NCBI GenBank assembly: GCA_051881455.1
Contig: JBJEPX010000004.1
Span: 14,736-78,735, forward strand
Direction: 5' to 3'
DNA length: 64,000 nt
Origin: Fimenecus sp051881455
Lineage (GTDB): Bacteria; Bacillota; Clostridia; Oscillospirales; Acutalibacteraceae
Shown here: piece by piece, positions 8,784-16,508 of the stretch
How positions within the stretch are numbered: the stretch's first letter is position 1
Layout: each line of letters starts with the position of its first letter
Notes under the pieces: generated by a model
Database searches by the model: none
The model's input: only the letters and a program-made list of their open reading frames with translations
Told to the model about the DNA's origin: nothing
Made by a program: the position numbers and the translations under genes

Positions 8784-10850
8784 TCATATATTTTCTTCCT
8801 TTGCGGGAGTAATCATAAAATCAAATCGGGCGTTATCCGCATACCACAGCGGGAAATTCGTGCCCCAAACATTGTTGTAAAGCACATAGGAAATGCCGTC
8901 TTTTTCCATATCCTCAATTTTGTTATCGTATTCCAAAATCTTGCCCTTGCCCACTGAGATAAGCGGTGCGTGCAAGTTAACAAAATCATATTTGCCGTCT
9001 TTGGTATTTAAAATGCTCTTTTCCACGGCGTGCAAATTGCGGCCGCCCATGGAGGCGGTGGTGCGGTAGTCAATTTCCGTACCGATTTTTTGCAGGCGGA
9101 AATCCTCGCCTGTTGCGGCGGGGCAAAGGTGCAAAAAGATAGCTTCCGTCAAACGGTTGGCGTCTTTCTCCGTCCATACAAGGGAGAAACGCAGTCCCTC
9201 GCTCGACAGAGTATAAACAATCTCCACATTTCGAGGTGCGCCCAGCTCTTCGCAAAGTTTCTTGTCACATTGAAGCTTTACAAAAACCTTTACGCCGTCC
9301 GCAGTCTCACAAACCGTGCTGTCGGTCATTGTATAGTAGAACCGCCCTGTGGGATATTTGCCCTCGGCATACTTTAACAGCGGTCTGCCGAAATCTGGAT
9401 ATGCCCAGCCGCCGTTTTGTTTCATATTCCGTGCATAGTGTGTAAACCAAAAATCATAATCCGATTTTTTGTAAGAATGATATTGTAAAATCGGTTCGTT
9501 ATTCTGTTTGATAATTTCCGTATCATTGTGTGTCAGATGTTCAATACCGCCATGTTCGTTGAGCGCCAGCGTGTATTCACCGAACGAAATCGGGCTTTCA
9601 TATTTTTCTGTACCGTTTACAGGGAGTAAATCCGACGGGCGCAATGCATCTAAGGCTTTCAATGCAATTTCCTTATGCACATCTGATAAAGACGCAACCG
9701 CCTTGTCAATATATTCACGCTGTTCTGCCCAGCTTTTTTCAATTACATGGTAGGAGCCTTTTTTCCGGCTTGAATTGAACCTCCGATTAAATGCGGCAAC
9801 AATTCCATGAGGAAAATCACGGAAAATATGCTTTGCGGTCACATCGTCTTTTTCCCGAGCTCTATTAAAATCGGCTTTTAAGTAGTTTTCATAATCTGCA
9901 AAACTGATTTTGCTGTCCATACCGTAGGTATGCTCTGCAACACACAAAAGCCCATCGGAAAAGCCTTTGTATTCCTCGGTATCTCTTGCCATAGAGCCGT
10001 CTTTCAGCCATTCACGCTTTAAGCGCATAAGCGTGCGCAAAGATGCAGATTTATATGGGTCGGCGGCACTGCCGTGAATCCAGGTGTCGCCGATTTCGCC
10101 TGTAAGAACAGGCAGTTTGTCCCTAACCGCCCAAATCGCCTCGGCAAATTCGTCCAAAGTGCCTGCCGAAACAGTATAATCGGGATATTCTTTTTGAATA
10201 TCCGCAAGTTTCTTCTGTACCGCCTCGGGTGCAGGTGCACCGTGATTGTCAAGGGTGTGGTCGAAGTACAAAACTTCTTCTGTAAATTCGCTTTTGTATG
10301 CCCCGCCGTAATCGCCGGAATAGACTACAACTACTTCGGCGCCGCCCACTTTCCACAAAAAGCATTTGGGCACTTCGGGTACGGCAGAAGCGCCGTTTAC
10401 GCCGATATGTAACAGTTTAATGCCGTGTTTGGCAAGCATGGGTACAATCGCCGCCGTGTGCCCGGGCACATCGGTCATTTTTGCCGATATGGTCTTTTTG
10501 CCGCGAATTTCATCGAGCCTGTCAACGATAGAAAGTCCGTAGTCGAGTGTTTCTTCGTCCAACAACTCCGTGTGCATGGTAAAGGGCAGAGCATGGGGCA
10601 CAATGTTGCCGTCTTTGAGCGCCTTTATTAAGGCTTCTTTCTGGGCGTCTGTTCCGTTTTCCAGCGCTTCTTTTAAAATCCACGAGCCTGTGGTCCAAAT
10701 AAACTTTTTATCCGTTTCGGTGTTAATATTTTCCGAGAGCGTGATGGCGGACGGGATAAAGGTGTTTATGTACTTTTGCCTAATGTTCTCGGCGTAGTCC
10801 GTAAAGCCTAAATCCAAATGTGTTTTTGAAACAACAATCACTTTTTTCAT
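8784..10850 (-). CDS. GH38-like glycoside hydrolase family protein (DUF5054 type)
   Basis: A 688-residue protein related to the GH38 alpha-mannosidase N-terminal domain. It begins with a beta strand and THLDLGFTD (H11, D13), matching the metal-binding HxD of GH38, and has KMTDVPGHT with D127 at the place of the GH38 nucleophile. GEIGDTWIHGSAADP further on is typical of DUF5054 proteins. There is no signal peptide, so it is probably cytoplasmic. Its ATG overlaps the TGA of the tetR-like gene by 4 bp (ATGA), and the GH36 gene follows 42 bp downstream, so the three form an operon. The substrate is unknown; a mannoside or related glycoside is inferred from the family. Confidence 0.72.
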   Translation of the reverse strand: MKKVIVVSKTHLDLGFTDYAENIRQKYINTFIPSAITLSENINTETDKKFIWTTGSWILKEALENGTDAQKEALIKALKDGNIVPHALPFTMHTELLDEETLDYGLSIVDRLDEIRGKKTISAKMTDVPGHTAAIVPMLAKHGIKLLHIGVNGASAVPEVPKCFLWKVGGAEVVVVYSGDYGGAYKSEFTEEVLYFDHTLDNHGAPAPEAVQKKLADIQKEYPDYTVSAGTLDEFAEAIWAVRDKLPVLTGEIGDTWIHGSAADPYKSASLRTLMRLKREWLKDGSMARDTEEYKGFSDGLLCVAEHTYGMDSKISFADYENYLKADFNRAREKDDVTAKHIFRDFPHGIVAAFNRRFNSSRKKGSYHVIEKSWAEQREYIDKAVASLSDVHKEIALKALDALRPSDLLPVNGTEKYESPISFGEYTLALNEHGGIEHLTHNDTEIIKQNNEPILQYHSYKKSDYDFWFTHYARNMKQNGGWAYPDFGRPLLKYAEGKYPTGRFYYTMTDSTVCETADGVKVFVKLQCDKKLCEELGAPRNVEIVYTLSSEGLRFSLVWTEKDANRLTEAIFLHLCPAATGEDFRLQKIGTEIDYRTTASMGGRNLHAVEKSILNTKDGKYDFVNLHAPLISVGKGKILEYDNKIEDMEKDGISYVLYNNVWGTNFPLWYADNARFDFMITPAKEENI

Positions 10851-11455
10851 TTTTCTTCCTCCGCAATGCCGTAAAGCATATAGTCAAGTATTTTTTCCAA
10901 GTGTTTTTCGTGTATGTCAAGTGCGGTTGCATACCCATCTGCCGAATGACCTACGCTTATATAACTGTTGAGCATATCCTGCAATAGCCCGTAATATTGC
11001 AATGCGTCCTCTTTTGTAACGCCTTTTCGCAGCTGCAAACCGTCCAGAGCAGAAAGATACAAATGCGTGTTAAATGTATCAAAATGCTTTCGGATATTTT
11101 GCAGAGCATTTGCAAATTCCTCGTCCTCCGAAGTGGGTATTGCAGAAAAAATCAAACGCGCAAAATTGGGATTCTTTTTGAAAAATTTGTATCTTTCTTC
11201 CATATATTTATGAAAATCCGCGCCGAATTGGAACTCGGACATATATGCAATAAACGCGTTGACCGCCGTTTGGGCACAGCAGAGATACAGCGCGCCTTTG
11301 TTTTCAAAATTATGGTAAATCAATCCCTTTGAAATATTATGCCGACTGCAAATCTGATTGACCGTTGCGCCGTCATATCCGTATGTACCGAATTCCTCAA
11401 CAGCCGCCTTTAAAATTCTTTGTTTGGTCAGTTCTGTTTTATCAGCTTTTTTCAT
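10847..11455 (-). CDS. TetR family transcriptional regulator
   Basis: About 202 residues, with an N-terminal TetR helix-turn-helix (RILKAAVEEFGTYGYDGATV, then QICSRHNISKGLIYHNFENK) and a helical ligand domain. I chose the ATG at 11455 (AAAGGGC ribosome site) over an ATG at 11509, because a perfect consensus promoter for the divergent symporter lies between them. It is first in an operon with the DUF5054 and GH36 genes and divergent from a sugar symporter, so it most likely controls this carbohydrate locus and itself through the palindromes at 11514-11525 and 11535-11554. Confidence 0.85.
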   Translation of the reverse strand: MKKADKTELTKQRILKAAVEEFGTYGYDGATVNQICSRHNISKGLIYHNFENKGALYLCCAQTAVNAFIAYMSEFQFGADFHKYMEERYKFFKKNPNFARLIFSAIPTSEDEEFANALQNIRKHFDTFNTHLYLSALDGLQLRKGVTKEDALQYYGLLQDMLNSYISVGHSADGYATALDIHEKHLEKILDYMLYGIAEEEK

Positions 11456-11474
11456 AATAATGCCCTTTCTTTTA

Positions 11475-11503
11475 TTGACAAGTTGCTTTACTGTTGGTAT
11501 AAT
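11475..11503 (+). promoter_or_regulatory. Perfect consensus promoter for the GPH symporter operon
   Basis: TTGACA (11475-11480), exactly 17 nt, TATAAT (11498-11503) on the plus strand, about 80 nt before the symporter ATG. A full consensus match is rare and suggests strong transcription when not repressed. Confidence 0.75.
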
Positions 11504-11513
11504 TTTCATTGTT

Positions 11514-11554
11514 GACCTTTCGGTCTATAATATTATACCTTTGATGTAAGGTAT
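11514..11554. promoter_or_regulatory. Two palindromes, candidate TetR operators
   Basis: GACC-TTTC-GGTC at 11514-11525 and ATACCTT-N6-AAGGTAT at 11535-11554 (7-bp perfect arms). The second lies between the -35 and -10 of the minus promoter and the first lies just after the plus-strand start region, positions expected for autorepression and repression of the symporter. TetR binding is inferred from position only. Confidence 0.5.
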
Positions 11555-11560
11555 TGTCAA
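11532..11560 (-). promoter_or_regulatory. Perfect consensus promoter for the TetR-DUF5054-GH36 operon
   Basis: On the minus strand TTGACA (11560-11555), 17 nt, TATAAT (11537-11532). It faces the plus-strand promoter at 11475-11503, so the two divergent transcripts overlap. The palindrome at 11535-11554 fills its spacer. Confidence 0.75.
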
Positions 11561-11584
11561 TTAACTTAATTTTAAGGAAAAGGA

Positions 11585-13141
11585 ATGAAGCAGATGAAAG
11601 TAAATCTGAAAGACAAAACGACAAAAGAGATACTTGCGTTTTCACTTTTGCCTTTCGGTATGAGCACCATATTCAGCCTTCTCGGTACAGCATTGAATAT
11701 GTACTTTACCGATGTATTGGGACTTACACTGGGTATGACAGGTATTGTGCTCTCGGCAACAAAGGTTTGGGACGCAATCAATGACCCTATGATGGGTATG
11801 ATTGTTGACAAAACCCACACTAAATGGGGTAAATGCAGACCTTTCGTATTCTGGCTCAGCGGCCCTGTGGTTATTGTAACCGCATTGCTTTTTGCTCCCG
11901 TTAATTTCGGTCAAAAAGGCAATTTTATATATGCTATTATTGCATATCTTTTATTCTACACCGTTTATACAGCACTGGACATTCCCTATCAGGGCTCGGT
12001 TCCTCTTGTTTTCCCTGAGGACAAGGTACGCGTTAAGGCTGTTTCTTTCAGTAACATACTCGGTTCACTCGGTTCGGTTTTGCCATCGATTTTGTTCTTC
12101 ACGGTGGCAGGTTTCTGGGGCAGAGAGCATCAGAAGGAAGGCTATTTCTTCTCAGCCTTGATTTTTGCCGTTTTGGCAGGTATCCCCATGTTCCTCTCAG
12201 CCTTCGGATTTAAAGAGAAGGTTTATATTCCCCCGAGAAAAGAAAGTTATTTTGACGGCTTAAAGGTCGTTTTCAAGGATAAAAAGTTCATTTGTCTTGT
12301 TATTGCGGCATTTGTATCCTCTCTTACAAACCTTGGTGCAGCATTGTTCCTTCCGTATTTCGCAAAATGGAACTGCATAGGCGTTCTTCCCATGGACAAA
12401 ATTTCAGCGTTGCTCGGCGGCGCAGAGATTACAAGTGAAGGTCTTTTAATTCCTCTCCTTCAAATAGGAAGCGGCGCTTCATATATGCTCTCCATGGCTC
12501 TCGTTCCATGGTTCTTAAAGAAAATGGATAAGAAAACACTTTGGATCGGCGTTTCCTTTGCAGGTATCATTGCCGATGTGCTCTGCTTCGTAATCGGTAT
12601 TTGGATTATCCCCTACAACACTACTGCCGGTGCTATTACATACACAATCCTTCGTTTCTTCACAAACTTCCCCATCGGTATTATGACAGTATTGCTTATT
12701 GCTATGTTCTCCGATGTAGTTGACGATTTGGAAATGCGTACGGGCAAGCGTCTTGAGGGTACTGTATTCTCGTTCCGCAGCCTTGTAGGCAAAATTTCTT
12801 ACGCTTTGTTCAATGTAATCGTACTCGGTGTTGTTGATAAATTCGGCTATAATGCAGACAAGATGGCGGAACTTACTAATAACCTGACAAAGCCGCTTAT
12901 TCAAAGCACTACACAGGCAGTGGTTTTCGACGGCGTAAACTACACCACATTGCTTAATGTTATCTTCTTTATGCTCACAGCTCTGGGTGCAGTAGGGCTC
13001 TTGCTTCAAGCAATTCCCATGTTCTTCTACAAGTTCGATGAAAAAGCACAGGAAAGCAAACTGAAAGCTTTCCGCGAGGAAAAAGAAAGAAGAGAAATTG
13101 AAGAGCTCAATGCTTTGGCGGCAGAAAGTGCACAGCAATAA
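11585..13141 (+). CDS. MFS transporter, glycoside-pentoside-hexuronide (GPH) symporter family
   Basis: A 518-residue protein with about twelve membrane segments. The N-terminus is typical of GPH cation symporters: LLPFGMSTIFSLLGTALNMY, then DAINDPMMGMIVDKTHTKWG with the conserved acidic/NDP motif and the WGKCRPF loop. An AAGGAAAAGGA ribosome site precedes the ATG. It is expected to import a sugar or glycoside with H+ or Na+. It is divergent from a TetR-glycosidase operon, whose GH36 and DUF5054 enzymes presumably act on the imported compound, and is followed by a metallophosphoesterase. Confidence 0.88.
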   Translation: MKQMKVNLKDKTTKEILAFSLLPFGMSTIFSLLGTALNMYFTDVLGLTLGMTGIVLSATKVWDAINDPMMGMIVDKTHTKWGKCRPFVFWLSGPVVIVTALLFAPVNFGQKGNFIYAIIAYLLFYTVYTALDIPYQGSVPLVFPEDKVRVKAVSFSNILGSLGSVLPSILFFTVAGFWGREHQKEGYFFSALIFAVLAGIPMFLSAFGFKEKVYIPPRKESYFDGLKVVFKDKKFICLVIAAFVSSLTNLGAALFLPYFAKWNCIGVLPMDKISALLGGAEITSEGLLIPLLQIGSGASYMLSMALVPWFLKKMDKKTLWIGVSFAGIIADVLCFVIGIWIIPYNTTAGAITYTILRFFTNFPIGIMTVLLIAMFSDVVDDLEMRTGKRLEGTVFSFRSLVGKISYALFNVIVLGVVDKFGYNADKMAELTNNLTKPLIQSTTQAVVFDGVNYTTLLNVIFFMLTALGAVGLLLQAIPMFFYKFDEKAQESKLKAFREEKERREIEELNALAAESAQQ

Positions 13142-13234
13142 TTTGCCGGTTACAGCAAAGGAGCAAAAATAAAAAAGGTCAAAAAAGCAGTAGCGATACT
13201 ACTTTGTATCGTACTTTGGGGAGGAATTCTGTTT

Positions 13235-14494
13235 ATGAACATAGGCTATTTTGGGACCAGAGCCGAAATACAAAAAGCAGAAACAAAAACCTTTCAAACA
13301 GAAAACAAAAACTTTAAGGTTGCAATTATTTCCGATTCCCAGTTGCCGCCGACACAAAAACTGTTAGACGAGGACGATACCTTTCTTGTCAATTTGAAAA
13401 ATGCCCTGACAGTCATTAAAAACAACGATGTAGATATGATTTTGTATGCAGGGGACATCGGCGATTTGGGTACTCGGTTTGCTTTTCAAACCTATATGGA
13501 CGCCATAGACGAAGTTTTCGGCGAAAACAAGCCCATTATACAAACCATTATGGGCAATCACGATTATTGGAATGAAAATGTGTTTACCGCCATCAACCAC
13601 AGAAAGGCGTTTCGGAATATTATAGGGCATTCCCCTTGGACGCATTATGTGGTGAACGGCTATCACTTTATCGGCGTATCTCCCGATTACGGCAGTATGA
13701 CCGCCGGCTATTTAATCGCCTCGCAATGGTTAGATAAGGAACTTCAAAAGGCGGAAGCGGATTCAAACGGCAAGCCGATTTTCGTAATGACGCACAATCA
13801 GCCTAAGAATACCAGCTACGGCAGTGAGGATTGGGGCGATATTACGCTGAACTCCGTTTTGAAAAAATACCCGAATATTATCAATTTCAGCGGTCATGTG
13901 CATTATTCTCTCTTAGACGAGCGTTCCGTTTGGCAGGGTGACTATACTGTTATCAATACTCAGTCGCTCTCGTATACAGAGCTTGAAGAGGGCAAAGAAA
14001 ACGGTACAATCCCACCGAACGAAGATGCGACCCCGATGGGATACATTATGGAATTTCAAGAAAACGAAATCCTTTTGCACCGTATCAATTTTGCCGACGG
14101 CAATATGGGCAAAGAGGAAAAGGCAGATATGCTTTGGTCTTTCCCCTTGCCGTATGTAAATGACGGCCGCTATTCTTTTGAAACAAGAAAGGCTGCAAAT
14201 CAAGCCCCTGTTATCAAGGATACTGCGGGTACGGCAACGCTGAAAGACGGAAAGACAGCGCTTTCATTTGCGGCGGCAGAGGACGATGATTTCGTACATT
14301 CCTACAAGGTCGTTATTGATGACAAAGAAACAAAGTATTTCTTCAGCGATTTCTATAACGGACTGGACAGTATGCAAGATAATGTCACTTTGGAGCTTGA
14401 TGCACCAACGGACGGTCAGAAGCATACTTACAAAATTTATGCTGTTGACAGTTGGGACGAAGAGAGCGCCGGCTGTGTAATTATTGAGGCGTAA
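13235..14494 (+). CDS. Calcineurin-like metallophosphoesterase
   Basis: About 419 residues from the ATG at 13235. Metal-binding blocks are in the family order: IISDSQLP, YAGDIGDLG, MGNHDYW, MTHNQP and SGHVHYS. A C-terminal beta-rich domain of about 110 residues follows. The frame is open upstream and encodes a basic, hydrophobic signal-anchor-like stretch (KKVKKAVAILLCIVLWGGIL) beginning at an ATA codon at 13169, which sits 5 nt after AAAGGAG. The original start may therefore have been there, with ATG changed to ATA, giving an exported or anchored enzyme. The ATG at 13235 has GGGGAGGA 9 nt upstream and would give a cytosolic form. Co-transcribed with the symporter. Confidence 0.8.
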   Translation: MNIGYFGTRAEIQKAETKTFQTENKNFKVAIISDSQLPPTQKLLDEDDTFLVNLKNALTVIKNNDVDMILYAGDIGDLGTRFAFQTYMDAIDEVFGENKPIIQTIMGNHDYWNENVFTAINHRKAFRNIIGHSPWTHYVVNGYHFIGVSPDYGSMTAGYLIASQWLDKELQKAEADSNGKPIFVMTHNQPKNTSYGSEDWGDITLNSVLKKYPNIINFSGHVHYSLLDERSVWQGDYTVINTQSLSYTELEEGKENGTIPPNEDATPMGYIMEFQENEILLHRINFADGNMGKEEKADMLWSFPLPYVNDGRYSFETRKAANQAPVIKDTAGTATLKDGKTALSFAAAEDDDFVHSYKVVIDDKETKYFFSDFYNGLDSMQDNVTLELDAPTDGQKHTYKIYAVDSWDEESAGCVIIEA

Positions 14495-14515
14495 AAAAGC
14501 ATCATATATAAAACG

Positions 14516-14553
14516 AGGGCGGAGCCATTAGGTTCCGCCCTTAATTTTGTTTT
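14516..14553 (+). terminator. Terminator after the phosphoesterase
   Basis: AGGGCGGAGCC (14516-14526) pairs with GGTTCCGCCCTT (14531-14542), followed by a T-rich run ending at the convergent DUF1015 stop. It probably serves both sides. Confidence 0.75.
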
Positions 14554-15793
14554 ATGAAAGCTTGTGAATGAAAAGTCCCGAAAGGAGTTTTGGCTCAAAC
14601 CATGTGGATTTAGGCGGCATTACCTTGCCTGCATCTGCAATATCCATGAGTTCCTCCAATGAGGTGGGATACATTGAAAACGCAAGGCGCATACCCTCCT
14701 TTACTCTTCGTTCAAGCTCTTTAAGCCCTCTTATTCCGCCCACAAAGTCAATTCTCTTATCCGTTCTCGGGTCGTCAATACCCAGCACAGGAGCAATAAG
14801 ATTGTTCTGCAAGATTGAAACATCAAGTCTTCCCACAGGGTCTGCTTCGTTAATGTATTCCTGCTTTGCCGTAATTTTATACCATACTCCGTCAAGAAAC
14901 ATACCGAATGTGTGACGGCTTTGAGGCGCAAAGGGACTTTGTTCCGCTTTTTCAACCATGAATTTTTCGCTGATTTTATCGAGGAATTCCCCTGTTTCAA
15001 ATCCGTTAAGGTCGGCTATTACCCTGTTATAATCCATAATTTTCAATTCGTCGCAAGGGAATATAACGGAAAGGAAATAATTAAATTCCGCATTTTTATC
15101 ATACTCCCCTTCGCCACGTCTGCGCTGTCCTACACGGACGGCAGAGGCGGCACGGTGATGACCGTCTGCTATGTAAAGGTAGGGGATTTTTTTGAACTCC
15201 TCCACAAGCTTGTTAACTGTTTCGTCATCGTCAATAACCCAAACAGTCTGCCCTACTCCGTCATCACTCACAAAATCATAAACGGGAGAATGTGTATTCT
15301 TCCAATGCTCGGTGATATCCGAAATGGTTTTATTCTCACGGTGAGTTAAAAATATGGGGCCTGTATTTGCGTTGCAGGTATCTACATGGTGAATTCTGTC
15401 CGCTTCCTTATCGGCACGGGTAAATTCATGCTTCTTAATAATGTTATTAAGGTAATCGTCAACGGCGGTACAGCCCACAATTCCCGTTTGTGCTCTTCCG
15501 TTCATAACCTGACGGTAAATATAAAGCATCGGCTTTTCGTCCTGCTCACATATGCCGTTTTTTGTTAAAGCGTCAAGGTTTTCCTTTGCCTTTTCATAAA
15601 CTTCCTCGGAATAAATATCCGTGCCCAAGGGTAAATCTATCTCAGCCTTATCCACATGTAAAAAAGAATATGGGTTTCCCTTTACCTTTTCTCTTGCCTC
15701 ATCGGAGTTCATTACATCATAGGGCAACGCTCCTACCCTTGATGCGTATTCCGCCTTCGGTCTGACCGCTTTAAACGGTTTCAGAACTGCCAT
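14552..15793 (-). CDS. DUF1015 family protein
   Basis: About 413 residues, with the family's conserved N-terminus (VLKPFKAVRP, ALPYDVMNSDEAR, NPYSFLHVDKAEIDLP) and the later YIADGHHRAASAVR block. No biochemical role is established for DUF1015; some annotations call it HTH- or kinase-like without proof. The ATG at 15793 is supported by AAGGAATAAAA just before it. The palindromic element that ends at 15811 lies immediately upstream, so this gene's promoter is either inside that element or was displaced by it. Confidence 0.85.
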   Translation of the reverse strand: MAVLKPFKAVRPKAEYASRVGALPYDVMNSDEAREKVKGNPYSFLHVDKAEIDLPLGTDIYSEEVYEKAKENLDALTKNGICEQDEKPMLYIYRQVMNGRAQTGIVGCTAVDDYLNNIIKKHEFTRADKEADRIHHVDTCNANTGPIFLTHRENKTISDITEHWKNTHSPVYDFVSDDGVGQTVWVIDDDETVNKLVEEFKKIPYLYIADGHHRAASAVRVGQRRRGEGEYDKNAEFNYFLSVIFPCDELKIMDYNRVIADLNGFETGEFLDKISEKFMVEKAEQSPFAPQSRHTFGMFLDGVWYKITAKQEYINEADPVGRLDVSILQNNLIAPVLGIDDPRTDKRIDFVGGIRGLKELERRVKEGMRLAFSMYPTSLEELMDIADAGKVMPPKSTWFEPKLLSGLFIHKLS

Positions 15794-15810
15794 TTTTATT
15801 CCTTCTTTCC

Positions 15811-16090
15811 TTAAGGTGAGGGGAGTCGAACACAATATGCCGAAAATTTGATATTACGGCGTATTTTCACTTTTTCACCGTTGTCGGGCGTCAGCCCGAC
15901 CGCCGTCTCAAAAGCAAAAATTCATCCGTACTCTCTGCATTTTCGGTGCAGAGCAGTTTAAAACGAGGAGATTGTTGGTTGACCAAGGCACAAAATCGCC
16001 GCCATACTGCCGTATGGCAAGATTTTTAACGCAGGTCAGACGAAAATATACCGTTTTAAACCATATCGTGTTCAGCTCTCCTCACCTTAA
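15811..16090. mobile_element. 280-bp MITE-like element with terminal inverted repeats
   Basis: The left end (15811-15839) and the reverse complement of the right end (16090-16062) match at 25 of 29 positions and both start TTAAGGTGAGG. Inside are further dyads: GTCGGGC-GTCA-GCCCGAC near 15886-15903, and a long hairpin around 15990-16030 with the core GCCATAC-TGCC-GTATGGC. No coding capacity is seen. The right end forms the last ten codons and stop of the vanZ-like gene, and the left end abuts the ribosome site of the DUF1015 gene. This suggests insertion between the two genes. Confidence 0.6.
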
Positions 16091-16508
16091 TAATTTTAAA
16101 TATAATAAATGCAATAATTACACCTAAAAGAGCACCTGCACTGTCAATAAGAACATCTGTAAACTGACAAGCTCTGCCCTCCGAGAAAATCTGATGAATT
16201 TCATCGCTTACTGCATAAATAACAGAGCCGCCTAATGCAAATACAGGGGTAAGCCTATGGTTAAACGATGCATAAATTGCGTTGGACAAAAGCAATCCTA
16301 ACCCTGCAAATTCAGAAAAATGCGCGCATTTCCGCAAAAATTCCCCCGATATATCAATACCTAACAGACCGATTATTTTTTGCAAAACGGAATCGCTCAA
16401 CGCCTGAGAATCCTCGGCTCCCTGAGAGGACATAAAGAATATAAACCCCATACAGAAAACAACCGCTATCCATGAAAATACAATATACGCTTTTCTTTTC
16501 GCCGTCAT
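16056..16508 (-). CDS. VanZ family membrane protein
   Basis: A 150-residue protein with four hydrophobic helices and the VanZ signatures RKCAHFSEFAGLGLL and SDEIHQIFSEGRACQFTDVLIDSAGALLG. VanZ relatives are membrane proteins linked in some cases to glycopeptide tolerance; the general function is unknown. Its ATG overlaps the TGA of the upstream binding-protein gene by 4 bp. The C-terminal residues KVRRAEHDMV are encoded by the terminal repeat of the adjacent palindromic element, so the native C-terminus may have been replaced. Confidence 0.85.
   Translation of the reverse strand: MTAKRKAYIVFSWIAVVFCMGFIFFMSSQGAEDSQALSDSVLQKIIGLLGIDISGEFLRKCAHFSEFAGLGLLLSNAIYASFNHRLTPVFALGGSVIYAVSDEIHQIFSEGRACQFTDVLIDSAGALLGVIIAFIIFKIIKVRRAEHDMV

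Noticed and set aside
11456..11509. Longer N-terminus of the TetR regulator starting at 11509
   Set aside because: It would place the coding sequence over the perfect consensus promoter of the divergent symporter, and the ATG at 11455 has a good ribosome site and fits the family length.
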